Part shown: piece by piece, positions 52,267 through 61,929 of the stretch | Numbering within the stretch: position 1 is the first letter of the stretch | How the letters are laid out: every line of letters begins with the position of its first letter | Assembly: GCF_007830055.1 (NCBI RefSeq) | Contig: NZ_VLLE01000005.1 | Location: forward strand, 186,001 to 250,000 | Source: Lacibacter cauensis | GTDB lineage: Bacteria; Bacteroidota; Bacteroidia; Chitinophagales; Chitinophagaceae | Length of the DNA: 64,000 nucleotides | Reading direction: 5' to 3' | Made by a program: the position numbers and the translations under genes | Notes under the pieces: generated by a model | Seen by the model: the letters and a program-made list of their open reading frames with translations, nothing else | Told to the model about the DNA's origin: nothing | The model's database searches: none

Positions 52267-54555
52267 ATGAAACAATTATTGACAACGTTTGCTTTGCTGT
52301 TGGTACTATCGCATCAACAGTTGGCAGCGCAGCAGACAAATGAACAAAAGATGAAAGTCTTCATCGATGCATTGATGAAGAAGATGACCTTGGATGAAAA
52401 GATCGGGCAATTGAATTTGCCGGGCTCCGGTGATATTGTTACGGGCCAGGCAAGTAATTCTGATATTGGTAAAAAAATCAAAGAAGGAAAAGTAGGCGGA
52501 TTGTTCAACATCAAATCCGTTGCAAAAATCAAAGCGGTACAAAAAGTAGCAGTGGAAGAGTCACGCTTAAAAATACCGATGCTGTTTGGTATGGATGTAA
52601 TTCATGGTTATCAAACCGTGTTTCCCATTCCGCTTGGTTTAAGTGCCAGCTGGGATATGCAGTTGATTGAACAGAGTGCACGCATTGCTGCAATTGAAGC
52701 GAGTGCCGATGGTATTAACTGGACGTTTTCGCCCATGGTGGATCTTACACGTGATCCACGTTGGGGTCGTGTATCGGAAGGCAATGGAGAAGATCCTTAC
52801 CTCGGCGGACAAATTGCCAAAGCAATGGTGCGTGGTTACCAGGGAAAAGATTTGTCGCTCAATAATACGATCATGAGTTGTGTAAAACACTTTGCATTGT
52901 ACGGTGCTGCAGAAGCCGGTCGTGATTACAATACAACCGATATGAGCCGCTACCGCATGTTCAATGAATACCTGTATCCTTACCAGGCAGCAGTTGATGC
53001 AGGTGTAGGAAGCGTGATGGCTTCTTTTAATGAAATTGATGGTGTGCCTGCAACTGCTAACAGATGGTTACTGGATAATGTATTGCGCAAGCAATGGGGC
53101 TTTAAAGGGTTTTTGGTGACAGACTATACAGGGATCAATGAAATGGTGGATCATGGTATTGGTGATTTGAAAACTGTTTCTGCAAGAGCATTGGGTGCAG
53201 GTATTGATATGGATATGGTGGGCGAAGGGTTTTTAACCACACTCAAACAATCGTTGAAAGAAGGAAAGGTGACCATGCAGATGATTGATGCAGCCTGCAG
53301 AAGAATACTCGAAGCAAAATATAAACTGGGGTTGTTTGAAGATCCTTATCGTTACTGCAACGAAGAGCGTGCAAAAACAGAAATCTTTACTACGGCTCAT
53401 CGCAAGATTGCAAGAGAAACCGCAGCACAAAGTTTTGTGTTGTTAAAAAATCAAAACAACATCTTGCCGTTGAAGAAAAGTGGCACCGTTGCGGTGATTG
53501 GTCCGTTGGCAAATGATAAACGCAATATGCCAGGCACCTGGAGTGTAGCTGCTGAGTTTGATAAAGCAACAGCTGTATTAACCGGTTTAAATGAAGTAGT
53601 GGGTAACAAAGTAAAGTTCCTGTATGCAAAAGGAAGTAATCTCGATTACGATGAAGCATTTGAAGATCGTGCAACGATGTTCGGTAAAGGAATTGGTCGT
53701 GATAAACGTTCGCCTGAAGAAATGATCAACGAAGCCGTTGCCATCGCTAATCAGAGTGATGTAGTGTTGGCAGTGCTCGGCGAAAGTGCAGAGATGAGCG
53801 GCGAATCTTCGAGCAGAAGTAATATTGAAATTCCACAGTCACAAAAAGATTTGTTGAAAGCATTATTAAAAACAGGCAAACCTGTGGTGTTGGTATTGTT
53901 CACCGGTCGTCCGTTGGCATTAACATGGGAGCATCAGAATGTACCAGCTATTTTAAATGTTTGGTTTGGCGGCAGTGAAGCTGGTTATGCTGTAGCTGAT
54001 GTGTTGTTTGGCGATGTAAATCCTTCCGGTAAATTAACCATGACCTTTCCGCAAAACGTGGGTCAGGTGCCTTTGTTCTATAATCACAAGAACACCGGTC
54101 GCCCATTGCCTGATGGACAGTGGTTTCAGAAATTCCGCAGTAACTATTTAGATGTAAGCAATGATCCGTTGTATCCGTTCGGTTATGGATTGAGCTACAC
54201 AACTTTTTCGTACAGCGATGTAAAGATCAGTAATGCCTCACCCAAAGGGAATCAAAACATCACTGCCAGTGTAACGCTTACCAACACCGGTGCAGTTACA
54301 GGAAAGGAAGTGGTGCAATTATACATTCGTGATGTGGTGGGTTCGGTTACACGTCCGGTAAAAGAGTTGAAAGGTTTTCAGAAAGTGGAGTTGAAAGCAG
54401 GTGAAAGCAAAACAGTTACATTCAATATTTCTCCCAACGAGCTTAAGTTTTATAACTACGAGCTGAAGCATGATTGGGAAGCGGGTGAGTTCCAGATTAT
54501 GATTGGCGGTAACTCACGTGATGTGAAAATGGCCAAGGTGAACTGGAGTAAATAA
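52267..54555 (+). CDS. bglX: GH3 beta-glucosidase (BglX-like)
   Basis: A 762-residue exported family-3 glycosidase (signal peptide cut near LAAQQ). The N-terminal barrel (about 30-360) carries the nucleophile Asp286 in VTDYTG and KHFALYGAAEAGRDYN; the alpha/beta sandwich (about 395-600) supplies the acid/base region near LGESAEMSGESSSRS; a fibronectin-like domain ends the protein (about 670-757). The layout equals E. coli periplasmic BglX. It would release glucose from beta-linked oligosaccharides such as sophorose or gentiobiose made by the other enzymes. It is the last gene of the cluster, before a terminator. Confidence 0.94.
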   Translation: MKQLLTTFALLLVLSHQQLAAQQTNEQKMKVFIDALMKKMTLDEKIGQLNLPGSGDIVTGQASNSDIGKKIKEGKVGGLFNIKSVAKIKAVQKVAVEESRLKIPMLFGMDVIHGYQTVFPIPLGLSASWDMQLIEQSARIAAIEASADGINWTFSPMVDLTRDPRWGRVSEGNGEDPYLGGQIAKAMVRGYQGKDLSLNNTIMSCVKHFALYGAAEAGRDYNTTDMSRYRMFNEYLYPYQAAVDAGVGSVMASFNEIDGVPATANRWLLDNVLRKQWGFKGFLVTDYTGINEMVDHGIGDLKTVSARALGAGIDMDMVGEGFLTTLKQSLKEGKVTMQMIDAACRRILEAKYKLGLFEDPYRYCNEERAKTEIFTTAHRKIARETAAQSFVLLKNQNNILPLKKSGTVAVIGPLANDKRNMPGTWSVAAEFDKATAVLTGLNEVVGNKVKFLYAKGSNLDYDEAFEDRATMFGKGIGRDKRSPEEMINEAVAIANQSDVVLAVLGESAEMSGESSSRSNIEIPQSQKDLLKALLKTGKPVVLVLFTGRPLALTWEHQNVPAILNVWFGGSEAGYAVADVLFGDVNPSGKLTMTFPQNVGQVPLFYNHKNTGRPLPDGQWFQKFRSNYLDVSNDPLYPFGYGLSYTTFSYSDVKISNASPKGNQNITASVTLTNTGAVTGKEVVQLYIRDVVGSVTRPVKELKGFQKVELKAGESKTVTFNISPNELKFYNYELKHDWEAGEFQIMIGGNSRDVKMAKVNWSK

Positions 54556-54572
54556 CGAACACCGCTAGAATC

Positions 54573-54604
54573 AAAAACGGGACAGCAACAGCTGCCCCGT
54601 TTTT
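54573..54604 (+). terminator. Rho-independent terminator after the enzyme cluster
   Basis: A stem of AAAAACGGG and CAGC with their complements (54573-54586 with 54591-54604, one A/C mismatch) and an AACA loop, ending in T residues. Confidence 0.88.
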
Positions 54605-54681
54605 GTTACAGCTTATACAGCTATGAACGTTCGTAAACGGTAAGGTTACTTTATTTACAGCATCATAACTTTACTATTACT

Positions 54682-54689
54682 TATTTTTG
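54682..54689 (+). promoter_or_regulatory. -7 element of the hybrid regulator promoter
   Basis: TATTTTTG matches TAnnTTTG; no good TTG upstream. The start site would lie about 10 bp before the GTG at 54706, supporting that start. Confidence 0.4.
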
Positions 54690-54705
54690 AAGCAATAGTT
54701 ATTGT

Positions 54706-57700
54706 GTGAAGCGTAATATTCTTTTCTCTTTTTACTGCGTAGTGTTGAGCATATTTCTGTTAACGGGGATTACAGCAAATGCTGTTCCCCCTGTTAAACG
54801 TTTAGGCATTGAAAGCGGGCTTTCCAACAATTCGGTGCGAGTGGTTTACCAGGATAAGCGTGGTTTTATCTGGATGGGAACCTATGACGGACTAAACTAT
54901 TATGATGGAAAAGAATTCAAAGTATTTCGCAATAAACTTAACGACAGTACTTCTATTCCGCACAACTACATTTATTCACTTCACGAAGATGTTAATCATA
55001 ATCTCTGGGTAGGAACCGGTCAGGGTGTTGTAAAATATAACAGCACTTATGAAAATTTTTCACCATTGTACGGGTATTTGTTGCGGGCAAAACAACCGGT
55101 AAAAGTAACCATCAATGCCACAGGTATTCAGTCTTCAGTAACAGGAACATTATTTTTTGCTACAAATGGATGGGGGTTGCTTGTTAAACAACCCAATGAT
55201 GAATATGCAAGAGAAGTGCCGTTGCTGTCCGGCAACAGTAAACAAGGCAGTTACAATGCAAGAGTCGTAGCTGTTGATAATACAAGTAAAAAAGTATGGG
55301 TATTTGTTGCAGGAAAAGGCTTGTGTTTGTATAACGAACAGCAGGGCAATATTACTTTGGTCAACAGCGAAGTTAAAGTAGCCAATTGTATGTTGCTGAA
55401 CAAATCTGGTGAGTTATGGATAGGAGGCGAAGCTGGCTTATACTTGTACGATCCGGCTACAAATCGATACAGTAAACATTATACAGAACATGCAGGTGAG
55501 TTGAGCGGACAGGAGGTAATGACGCTTTGTTTCGACAAGCAGCAAAATCTCTGGATAGGAACCGAGGGTGGTGCAATCAGTATTCTTGACAATGCTACAG
55601 GAGCTTTTGCTTATATCAATTCCGGGCAGGAAAAAGATCAAGTATCCAGCGAAGCTGTTTATTCCATCATTCGTGATACGGAAAACAGGATGTGGATCGG
55701 AACCATCAAAGGCGGTTGTAATGTGTTTGATGAGCAGAAGAATAACTTTTTAACAGTAACAAGCGATCCTTACAAAACAAATACACTTTCAAGCAATTTC
55801 ATTTATTCTTTTTTTGAAGACAAAGATGGAGATATTCTTATTGGTACAGAAGGTGGAGGGGTGAGTGTATGGAATCGCTCACTCAATACATTTAAAAATT
55901 ACAGGTATCAGTCGGGCAATATATCGTCTATCAGTCACAACATTGTATCCAGTATTTTGCAGGATTATACCGGCGCTCTATGGATGGCGACTTATGGTGG
56001 AGGTATCAACCGGTTCAAAAAATCTTCAGGCAGTTTTGAACGGTTTCGCTGTATCAACGACGCAACGGGCGAAGAGAACAGAAACGCCTGGTTACTCTAC
56101 GAAGACAAAGCAAAAACACTTTGGGCAACTACGTTTATCAATGGGCCACTTTATTTTTTCGACAGATCCTTGAACAAATTTGTGGTCTTCGATCAGCGTG
56201 TGAATGATCTTGTATCGCTATTGGAAGACAGCAAAGGACAATTGTGGGGCGGTAATACCATTTCGCTGATCCGCATCGACAGGAAAAATAATCAACACCA
56301 ATTTTACAATTTAGGCAAACCTGTTCGTGCAATTTTCGAAGACAGTAAAAAGAATTTGTGGATTGGTCTCGAAGGTGGCGGCTTGGTTTTGTTTGATGGG
56401 CATAAAGGAAGCATCAAGAAACGTTATTCTTCGGCAGATGGTTTGTGTAACAATGCTGTACTCAATATTGAAGAAGATGCGAAAGGTTTTCTTTGGCTCA
56501 GTACGTTCAATGGTCTTTCCAGGTTTGATCAGGCAACAAGTACATTCAAGAATTTTTACGAGAGTGATGGATTACAGAGTAACCAGTTTTCCTACAACGC
56601 ATCGTACAAGTTACGTTCCGGTGAATTGTTGTTTGGCGGCATCAATGGGTTTAATGTATTTGTTCCTGAAAAAATTACACAACGCACATTTACTCCGCCG
56701 CTTTACATCACCAGTATTCTCATTAATAACAAATCGGTTTCAGAAGTAAGTGATTATATCAAAGAAGCAAAAGGCTCCGGCATTTCTGAGCTGCGTGTGC
56801 CGTTTAAAGAAGCAGTGCTTTCATTTGAGTTTACAGCATTGGAATATACTTCTCCCGAAAAAATTTCGTACGCTTATTATCTCGATGGTTGGGATAAAAA
56901 CTGGAACTACACTGGTAATATCCGCAATATCAACTACAATAATATTAAGGAAGGCAGTTATAAACTCCGCATCAGAAGTACGAATGCAAATGGCGATTGG
57001 AATACACAAGAAACGGTATTGGCAATTACTATTCTGCCGCCCTGGTACCGAACCATTTTTGCATACCTGCTTTATTTGGTGGCAGCAGGTTCGCTGGTGT
57101 ATATGTTTTATCGTTACCGGCTCCAACAGACAAGACTAACGTACAAAGTAAAACTTGCAGAGCTGAATGCTGAAAAAGAAAAAGAGATCAACGAAAAACG
57201 GCAATCGTTCTTTACCAATATTACACATGAGTTTCGTACACCGCTTACACTCATTATTAATCCTGTAAACGATTTGTTGAAGCAGGAAGAAAAAACAGAA
57301 GCAAAAGAAGAGTTGAATGTTGTTTACCGGAATGCACGACGCCTCTTGAGTTTAGTTGATCAGTTGTTGCTGTTCCGTAAAACAGAAAGTGAAACAGGTA
57401 AGCTGCGTATATCATCGTTTAACTTTTACGATCTCAGTCATGATGTGTATTTGTATTTTAAACAACAGGCGAAAGTCAGGCATATAGATTACACATTTAT
57501 TTGCTCCAATCAATCACTTGCGTTTTTTGGCGATAAAACACAGCTTGAAATTGTGTTTTATAATTTATTGTCGAATGCATTTAAGTATACACCCGATCAT
57601 GGAAAGATCAGCTTTAGCATTACCGATGATGGTACAAGCATCTATACGCAGGTAACAGACAGCGGGCAAGGTGTGCCTGAACATATTGGTGACCGCATCT

Positions 57701-58809
57701 TCGAAAAATTTTATCAGGTAAAAGAAGAAAATGTTCCGGTAAAACCCGGCTTTGGTATCGGGCTCTATCTTGTAAAACAACTGGTGGAAGAACACAAAGG
57801 CAAGATCAGTTATAAAAGTAAGGAAGGAGGGGGCACGAGTTTTATGGTGCAATTGAAAAAGGGGAAAGCACATTTTGGCAATGTTGTTATACAGGAAGCT
57901 GCTGCAAAAAATGAGAATCTGCTGTTAACGGAAATTGATGCGGGTATTGAGCCAATTCCTGTTGCTGCTAAACAAACGACCGATGGATTAGAATCGGTCG
58001 TAAGTGAAAAGCCATCCATCCTGGTCACAGATGATAATGTGCAGCTGCGCAATTACCTTGTTCAGGTTTTCCGAACCGATTTTATTGTTCACGAAGCCGG
58101 CAGTGCTGAAGAAGGGCTGAAGCTGGCTAAAGAACTGCAGCCCGATGTGATCATTAGTGACCTGGTAATGGAAGCAATGACCGGGCTGGATTTTTGTAAA
58201 GCGGTGAAGGAATCGCAGGTGCTGGGGCATATTCCTTTTATATTAATAACCGGAACCGACTCGCCTGAATCCAAACTGAAAGGGATCGAATACGGAGCGG
58301 ACGATTATATTACCAAGCCTTTTGAAAAAGACATGCTGGTGGCAAGGGTGCAAAGCTTGCTGAAAAAGCAGGAGAACCTGCAGAAGTATTTTTATAACGA
58401 GATCACCCACCAGCAAAACAGCCTCAATATTTCAGGCGAGTATAAGGAGTTCCTGGAGGCCTGTATTGCGGTGGTGGAACGTAACCTCGACCGGGACGAT
58501 TTCAATATCCAGGTGCTGGCAACTGAAATGGGGATGAGCCACAGCAAACTGTATAAAAAAATCAAGACTATTTCAGGACAGAGCGCCAACGCCTTTATCC
58601 GGTTCATTCGGTTACGAAAGGCGGCCGAGTTGTTCATCAATTCCGATTATAATATTAATGAGACGGCTTTTTATGTGGGCATCAAAGACATCAAATACTT
58701 CCGGGAGCAGTTTGCCAAAACCTTCGGTATGAAGCCATCGGAGTACATTGAAAAGTACCGGAAAAACCTTGGCAAGAACTATAAACTCAACGAAAAAGTA
58801 AAGAAATAG
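54706..58809 (+). CDS. Hybrid two-component regulator (HTCS) with AraC-type output
   Basis: A 1367-residue one-protein signalling system. Signal peptide to about residue 25; two periplasmic beta-propellers of Reg_prop repeats (about 30-660; many W-x-G-T units); a Y_Y_Y domain (about 690-775); one membrane helix (782-803); histidine kinase with His841 in THEFRTP; ATPase with NLLSNAFKYTP and GFGIGLYL; receiver with Asp1152 in ISDLVM; C-terminal AraC helix-turn-helix (about 1250-1350; MGMSHSKLYKKI, YNINETAFYVGIKDIKYFREQF). Such proteins sense oligosaccharides in the periplasm and activate nearby sus genes. It starts with GTG. It sits between the two glycan loci and probably controls the susC downstream. 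Confidence 0.95.
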   Translation: MKRNILFSFYCVVLSIFLLTGITANAVPPVKRLGIESGLSNNSVRVVYQDKRGFIWMGTYDGLNYYDGKEFKVFRNKLNDSTSIPHNYIYSLHEDVNHNLWVGTGQGVVKYNSTYENFSPLYGYLLRAKQPVKVTINATGIQSSVTGTLFFATNGWGLLVKQPNDEYAREVPLLSGNSKQGSYNARVVAVDNTSKKVWVFVAGKGLCLYNEQQGNITLVNSEVKVANCMLLNKSGELWIGGEAGLYLYDPATNRYSKHYTEHAGELSGQEVMTLCFDKQQNLWIGTEGGAISILDNATGAFAYINSGQEKDQVSSEAVYSIIRDTENRMWIGTIKGGCNVFDEQKNNFLTVTSDPYKTNTLSSNFIYSFFEDKDGDILIGTEGGGVSVWNRSLNTFKNYRYQSGNISSISHNIVSSILQDYTGALWMATYGGGINRFKKSSGSFERFRCINDATGEENRNAWLLYEDKAKTLWATTFINGPLYFFDRSLNKFVVFDQRVNDLVSLLEDSKGQLWGGNTISLIRIDRKNNQHQFYNLGKPVRAIFEDSKKNLWIGLEGGGLVLFDGHKGSIKKRYSSADGLCNNAVLNIEEDAKGFLWLSTFNGLSRFDQATSTFKNFYESDGLQSNQFSYNASYKLRSGELLFGGINGFNVFVPEKITQRTFTPPLYITSILINNKSVSEVSDYIKEAKGSGISELRVPFKEAVLSFEFTALEYTSPEKISYAYYLDGWDKNWNYTGNIRNINYNNIKEGSYKLRIRSTNANGDWNTQETVLAITILPPWYRTIFAYLLYLVAAGSLVYMFYRYRLQQTRLTYKVKLAELNAEKEKEINEKRQSFFTNITHEFRTPLTLIINPVNDLLKQEEKTEAKEELNVVYRNARRLLSLVDQLLLFRKTESETGKLRISSFNFYDLSHDVYLYFKQQAKVRHIDYTFICSNQSLAFFGDKTQLEIVFYNLLSNAFKYTPDHGKISFSITDDGTSIYTQVTDSGQGVPEHIGDRIFEKFYQVKEENVPVKPGFGIGLYLVKQLVEEHKGKISYKSKEGGGTSFMVQLKKGKAHFGNVVIQEAAAKNENLLLTEIDAGIEPIPVAAKQTTDGLESVVSEKPSILVTDDNVQLRNYLVQVFRTDFIVHEAGSAEEGLKLAKELQPDVIISDLVMEAMTGLDFCKAVKESQVLGHIPFILITGTDSPESKLKGIEYGADDYITKPFEKDMLVARVQSLLKKQENLQKYFYNEITHQQNSLNISGEYKEFLEACIAVVERNLDRDDFNIQVLATEMGMSHSKLYKKIKTISGQSANAFIRFIRLRKAAELFINSDYNINETAFYVGIKDIKYFREQFAKTFGMKPSEYIEKYRKNLGKNYKLNEKVKK

Positions 58810-58865
58810 ATGCAGCTGTCAGAGCTATTAAGCAGCTTTTAGTAGATCCTCAAAAAAATCATCCG

Positions 58866-58887
58866 GCCCCTGAAGAGGGGCTTTTTT
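58866..58887 (+). terminator. Rho-independent terminator of the hybrid regulator gene
   Basis: GCCCCT (58866-58871) pairs with AGGGGC (58876-58881) over a GAAG loop, followed by six T residues. Confidence 0.85.
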
Positions 58888-58892
58888 GTGCC

Positions 58893-58964
58893 ATTTACCC
58901 CCGCTTTTTAGGTCAAAATCCGAATTTACCCCCTTATTGTACTGCATATCCCCCTGTTTGCCCC
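58893..58964 (+). promoter_or_regulatory. Phased C-run array upstream of the second susC (possible HTCS operator)
   Basis: ATTTACCCCC occurs at 58893-58902 and again at 58924-58933; two further C-runs begin at 58950 and 58961. The C-runs start 31, 21 and 11 bp apart, close to three, two and one helical turns, so all face one side of the DNA. They sit just upstream of the -7-like box at 58977, where an activator would bind. This array, the promoter and an inverted repeat (58912-58998) account for the 331-bp gap between the regulator and susC; about 140 bp of leader hold nothing else recognised. Confidence 0.5.
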
Positions 58965-58998
58965 TCTTGCCATCTGTACTTTTAAAACCGATTTTGAC
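58912..58998. repeat. Inverted repeat GTCAAAATC/GATTTTGAC flanking the promoter
   Basis: A 9-bp perfect inverted repeat (58912-58920 and 58990-58998) 69 bp apart encloses three of the C-runs and the -7-like box. It might be a regulator half-site pair; chance is possible. Confidence 0.35.
58977..58984 (+). promoter_or_regulatory. -7-like element for the second susC
   Basis: TACTTTTA has one mismatch to TAnnTTTG. TTTG at 58957-58960 is 16 bp upstream, a short spacing, as expected for an activator-dependent promoter. Confidence 0.4.
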
Positions 58999-59140
58999 AC
59001 CAAACTGATTGCTGAGAAATTACTGCCGTATGAGATTATTCAATTGCAAATTCACGGAACCGCAACTGTCCGCCAAAGAACAGGAGCAGTTGACTTTGGG
59101 TTCCAATACAGCCAAAACTAAGCCCCTAAACATTCCGATT

Positions 59141-61918
59141 ATGACTAGAACCCCCAAAAGGGCACTGCTGCTTTTTGCCTGTGCGGTAAGCATAGGAACG
59201 ATTGCTACAGCCCAGAAAAAGAACGAAAAAAAGGACAGCAGCAAGCCGGTTGCTCCCCCGGTTCAGCTCATTTACACAGCTGTGCCGAAACATTTAACGG
59301 CTACTTCAACGGAGGCGCTTTACTCAAAAGACGTTTTAAAGTCGCCGGTTACCAGTGTAAAAAGTACGCTTACCGGCCGCATGGCAGGTTTGTACACTTA
59401 CCAGGCTTCGGGCCAGCCGGGTGCCGATGGTGCGTCGGTTAGTCTTCGTGGCCAGGACCCGTTGGTCATTATTGATGGAGTAGTAGCCAACCTCAGCATT
59501 TTTAACCTCGAAGATGTGGAAAGTGTGACCCTGCAAAAAGACGCCCTCAGCACAGCAATGTTGGGTGTGCGTGGCAGTAATGGTGCGTTATTAATTACCA
59601 CACGCAAAGGCAAACCGCAAACGCAAAGCATTTCATTTACAGCACAAACCAGCTTTCAAAGCTCCTTGGGTTTTCCGAAAGTGTTAGGCGCTTACGATTA
59701 TGCTACCTTATACAACGAAGCATCGTTGAATGATGGGTTGCCGTTACGTTATACGCAGGCCGATCTGGATGCTTATAAAAACGGTACCGATCCGTTAGGT
59801 CATCCGGATGTGAACTGGCGAAATGAGGTATTGAAGAACAGCTCACGTTTCGATCGCTATACATTAAATGCTTCAGGTGGTAATGGTTTTGCACGTTACT
59901 ATGTTTCGTTGGAACACGTTAACCAAACAGGGTTCTTTGTAACGTCTGACATTAATAAGTACAATACCAATAATCAATTTAAATCGTATGTTATCCGCAG
60001 CAATGTTGATATTAATGTAACAAAATCATTAAGCGGTGGTATTTATTTATTGGGTCGTATTCTTAGTGGTGCAGAACCGGGCAGTGGCACGGGAAATATT
60101 TTAAGTGCACTGGTAAACACACCCAACAATGCTTATCCTGTGTACAATCCTACAGGAACATTTGGTGGTACCAATCTTTTCCAAAACAATATTCTTGCAC
60201 AAACTATTGCTTCAGGTTATCGCTTAAACTATAAGCGTGATATGTTGGCGAACTTTTATCTCAAGCAAAAGCTCGATGGCATTACTCCCGGCTTATGGGC
60301 ACAGGTTAAAACAGCTTTCAATGCTACATTATCTGAAGATAATAACCGCAGTAAATCCTTCGCAGTATTCCAGGCTATTACAACAACAACTCCTGTTACG
60401 TATAACCAGTACGGAGTAAACGGTACGCAGGCTAACGGTAACGGTATAGCATACCAGGGACGTAGTAACTACACTGAGATATCTGTTGGTTACGATCGTG
60501 CATTTGGTAAACATGGTGTAAACGCACTGGTGCTTGCCAACAGCGATAACACAGTTAATGGCGGCGACTTACCATATACTGTTAGTGGTATTTCGGGCAG
60601 AGCTGCGTACAACTTTAATGAGAAGTATGTTGCAGAAGCTGCTTTTGGTTACAATGGCTCTAACCGTTATCCTCCTCAAGGCGATTTCAAACGTGCATTT
60701 TTCCCTGCTGCAGGTTTAGCATGGAATGTAGATAAAGAACAATTTTTAGCACAGCAAAAGTTCATCAGCCGTTTAAAAGTATATGGTTCGTTCGGTAAAA
60801 CAGGTTGGGACGATCCCGGCTACTTTAGTTACTACCAAAGGTTCTTTGATGCAAGCAGTGTTTACTTTGGTACTTCTGCAGGTACACAAACTGCTATTAC
60901 CGAGCAACCGCTTGCAAATCCCAAGATCGATTTTGAAAAGGCTAATAAATTCAATGCAGGTGTTGATGCGGCTTTCTTAAATAACCGCTTAACTTTTTCG
61001 GTAGAATATTTTAATAACAAGTATTTCGATCTGTTGCAGATTCGTGGACGCAGTTCGTCGATCATCGGTAACAGTTATCCCCGTGAAAATATTGGTATAA
61101 ACCGTTACACCGGTTCGGAATTTAAACTGGGCTGGCAGGAAAAAACAGCGAAAGGTTTTCAATTCTTCGCTTTGTTTAATGCAAGTGTGCTGCGCACCAA
61201 AGTAATTTATATGGATGAAGTATTTCGTCCGCATTACTGGATGCAGCGTACCGGTTGGGCTGTTGGCCAAACCTTTGGTTATGTAGCTGAGGGTTTGTTC
61301 CAATCGCAGGACGAAATTAACCGCAGTGCAACCACTGTTGGCTACACACCGCAACCCGGCGATATCAAATACAAGGATCTCAACAAAGATGGTGTTATCG
61401 ATCAATTAGATGAAAAAGCAATCGGTCGTAAATACCAGCCGCTTATTTTCTTTGGTTTGTCTTTGGGTGCAGAGTATAAGGGTTTCGACTTCAGTGCACT
61501 TATCCAGGGTGTAACCAATCGTGATGTATATGTAGGTGGTTCAAGTATCTGGGCTTTCCAGAACAATGGTTTCGGACAGGCTTACGAAAACAACCTCAAC
61601 CGCTGGACACCGGCTACTGCTGCCACAGCAACTTATCCCCGTTTAAACATTGGCTCTAACGGTAACAACCATGCGCAATCTTCCTTCTGGCTGCGTAACG
61701 GCGATTATGTACGCTTAAAGCAGATTGAACTGGGGTACAGTGTACCACAAAAATGGTTAGCACGCATCAAGCTCGATAATATCCGGTTGTTTGCAAGAGG
61801 ATATAATCTCTTCACTATTGCATCGAAAGAATTAGACGATCGTGATCCGGAAGTAATCAGTGCATTCAGTTACCCCATGCAACGATTAATCAATTTTGGC
61901 TTAAACATTAAACTGTAA
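59141..61918 (+). CDS. SusC-like TonB-linked outer-membrane protein lacking N-terminal accessory domains
   Basis: A 925-residue SusC-type transporter from the ATG at 59141, which gives a good signal peptide (RALLLFACAVSIGTIATAQ). The mature protein starts with a short Lys/Pro-rich stretch and goes almost directly into the plug (about 60-160; SPVTSVKSTLTGRMAGLYTYQASGQPG in outline, LVIIDGVVANLSIFNLEDVESV). The usual carboxypeptidase-regulatory-like domain and STN are absent. The barrel ends in FGLNIKL. Without STN it should not signal to a FecR protein, which agrees with control by the neighbouring hybrid regulator. The frame is open upstream to 59009; ATG 59030 is an alternative without a signal. 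Confidence 0.9.
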   Translation: MTRTPKRALLLFACAVSIGTIATAQKKNEKKDSSKPVAPPVQLIYTAVPKHLTATSTEALYSKDVLKSPVTSVKSTLTGRMAGLYTYQASGQPGADGASVSLRGQDPLVIIDGVVANLSIFNLEDVESVTLQKDALSTAMLGVRGSNGALLITTRKGKPQTQSISFTAQTSFQSSLGFPKVLGAYDYATLYNEASLNDGLPLRYTQADLDAYKNGTDPLGHPDVNWRNEVLKNSSRFDRYTLNASGGNGFARYYVSLEHVNQTGFFVTSDINKYNTNNQFKSYVIRSNVDINVTKSLSGGIYLLGRILSGAEPGSGTGNILSALVNTPNNAYPVYNPTGTFGGTNLFQNNILAQTIASGYRLNYKRDMLANFYLKQKLDGITPGLWAQVKTAFNATLSEDNNRSKSFAVFQAITTTTPVTYNQYGVNGTQANGNGIAYQGRSNYTEISVGYDRAFGKHGVNALVLANSDNTVNGGDLPYTVSGISGRAAYNFNEKYVAEAAFGYNGSNRYPPQGDFKRAFFPAAGLAWNVDKEQFLAQQKFISRLKVYGSFGKTGWDDPGYFSYYQRFFDASSVYFGTSAGTQTAITEQPLANPKIDFEKANKFNAGVDAAFLNNRLTFSVEYFNNKYFDLLQIRGRSSSIIGNSYPRENIGINRYTGSEFKLGWQEKTAKGFQFFALFNASVLRTKVIYMDEVFRPHYWMQRTGWAVGQTFGYVAEGLFQSQDEINRSATTVGYTPQPGDIKYKDLNKDGVIDQLDEKAIGRKYQPLIFFGLSLGAEYKGFDFSALIQGVTNRDVYVGGSSIWAFQNNGFGQAYENNLNRWTPATAATATYPRLNIGSNGNNHAQSSFWLRNGDYVRLKQIELGYSVPQKWLARIKLDNIRLFARGYNLFTIASKELDDRDPEVISAFSYPMQRLINFGLNIKL

Positions 61919-61929
61919 AACGCTGCTAT

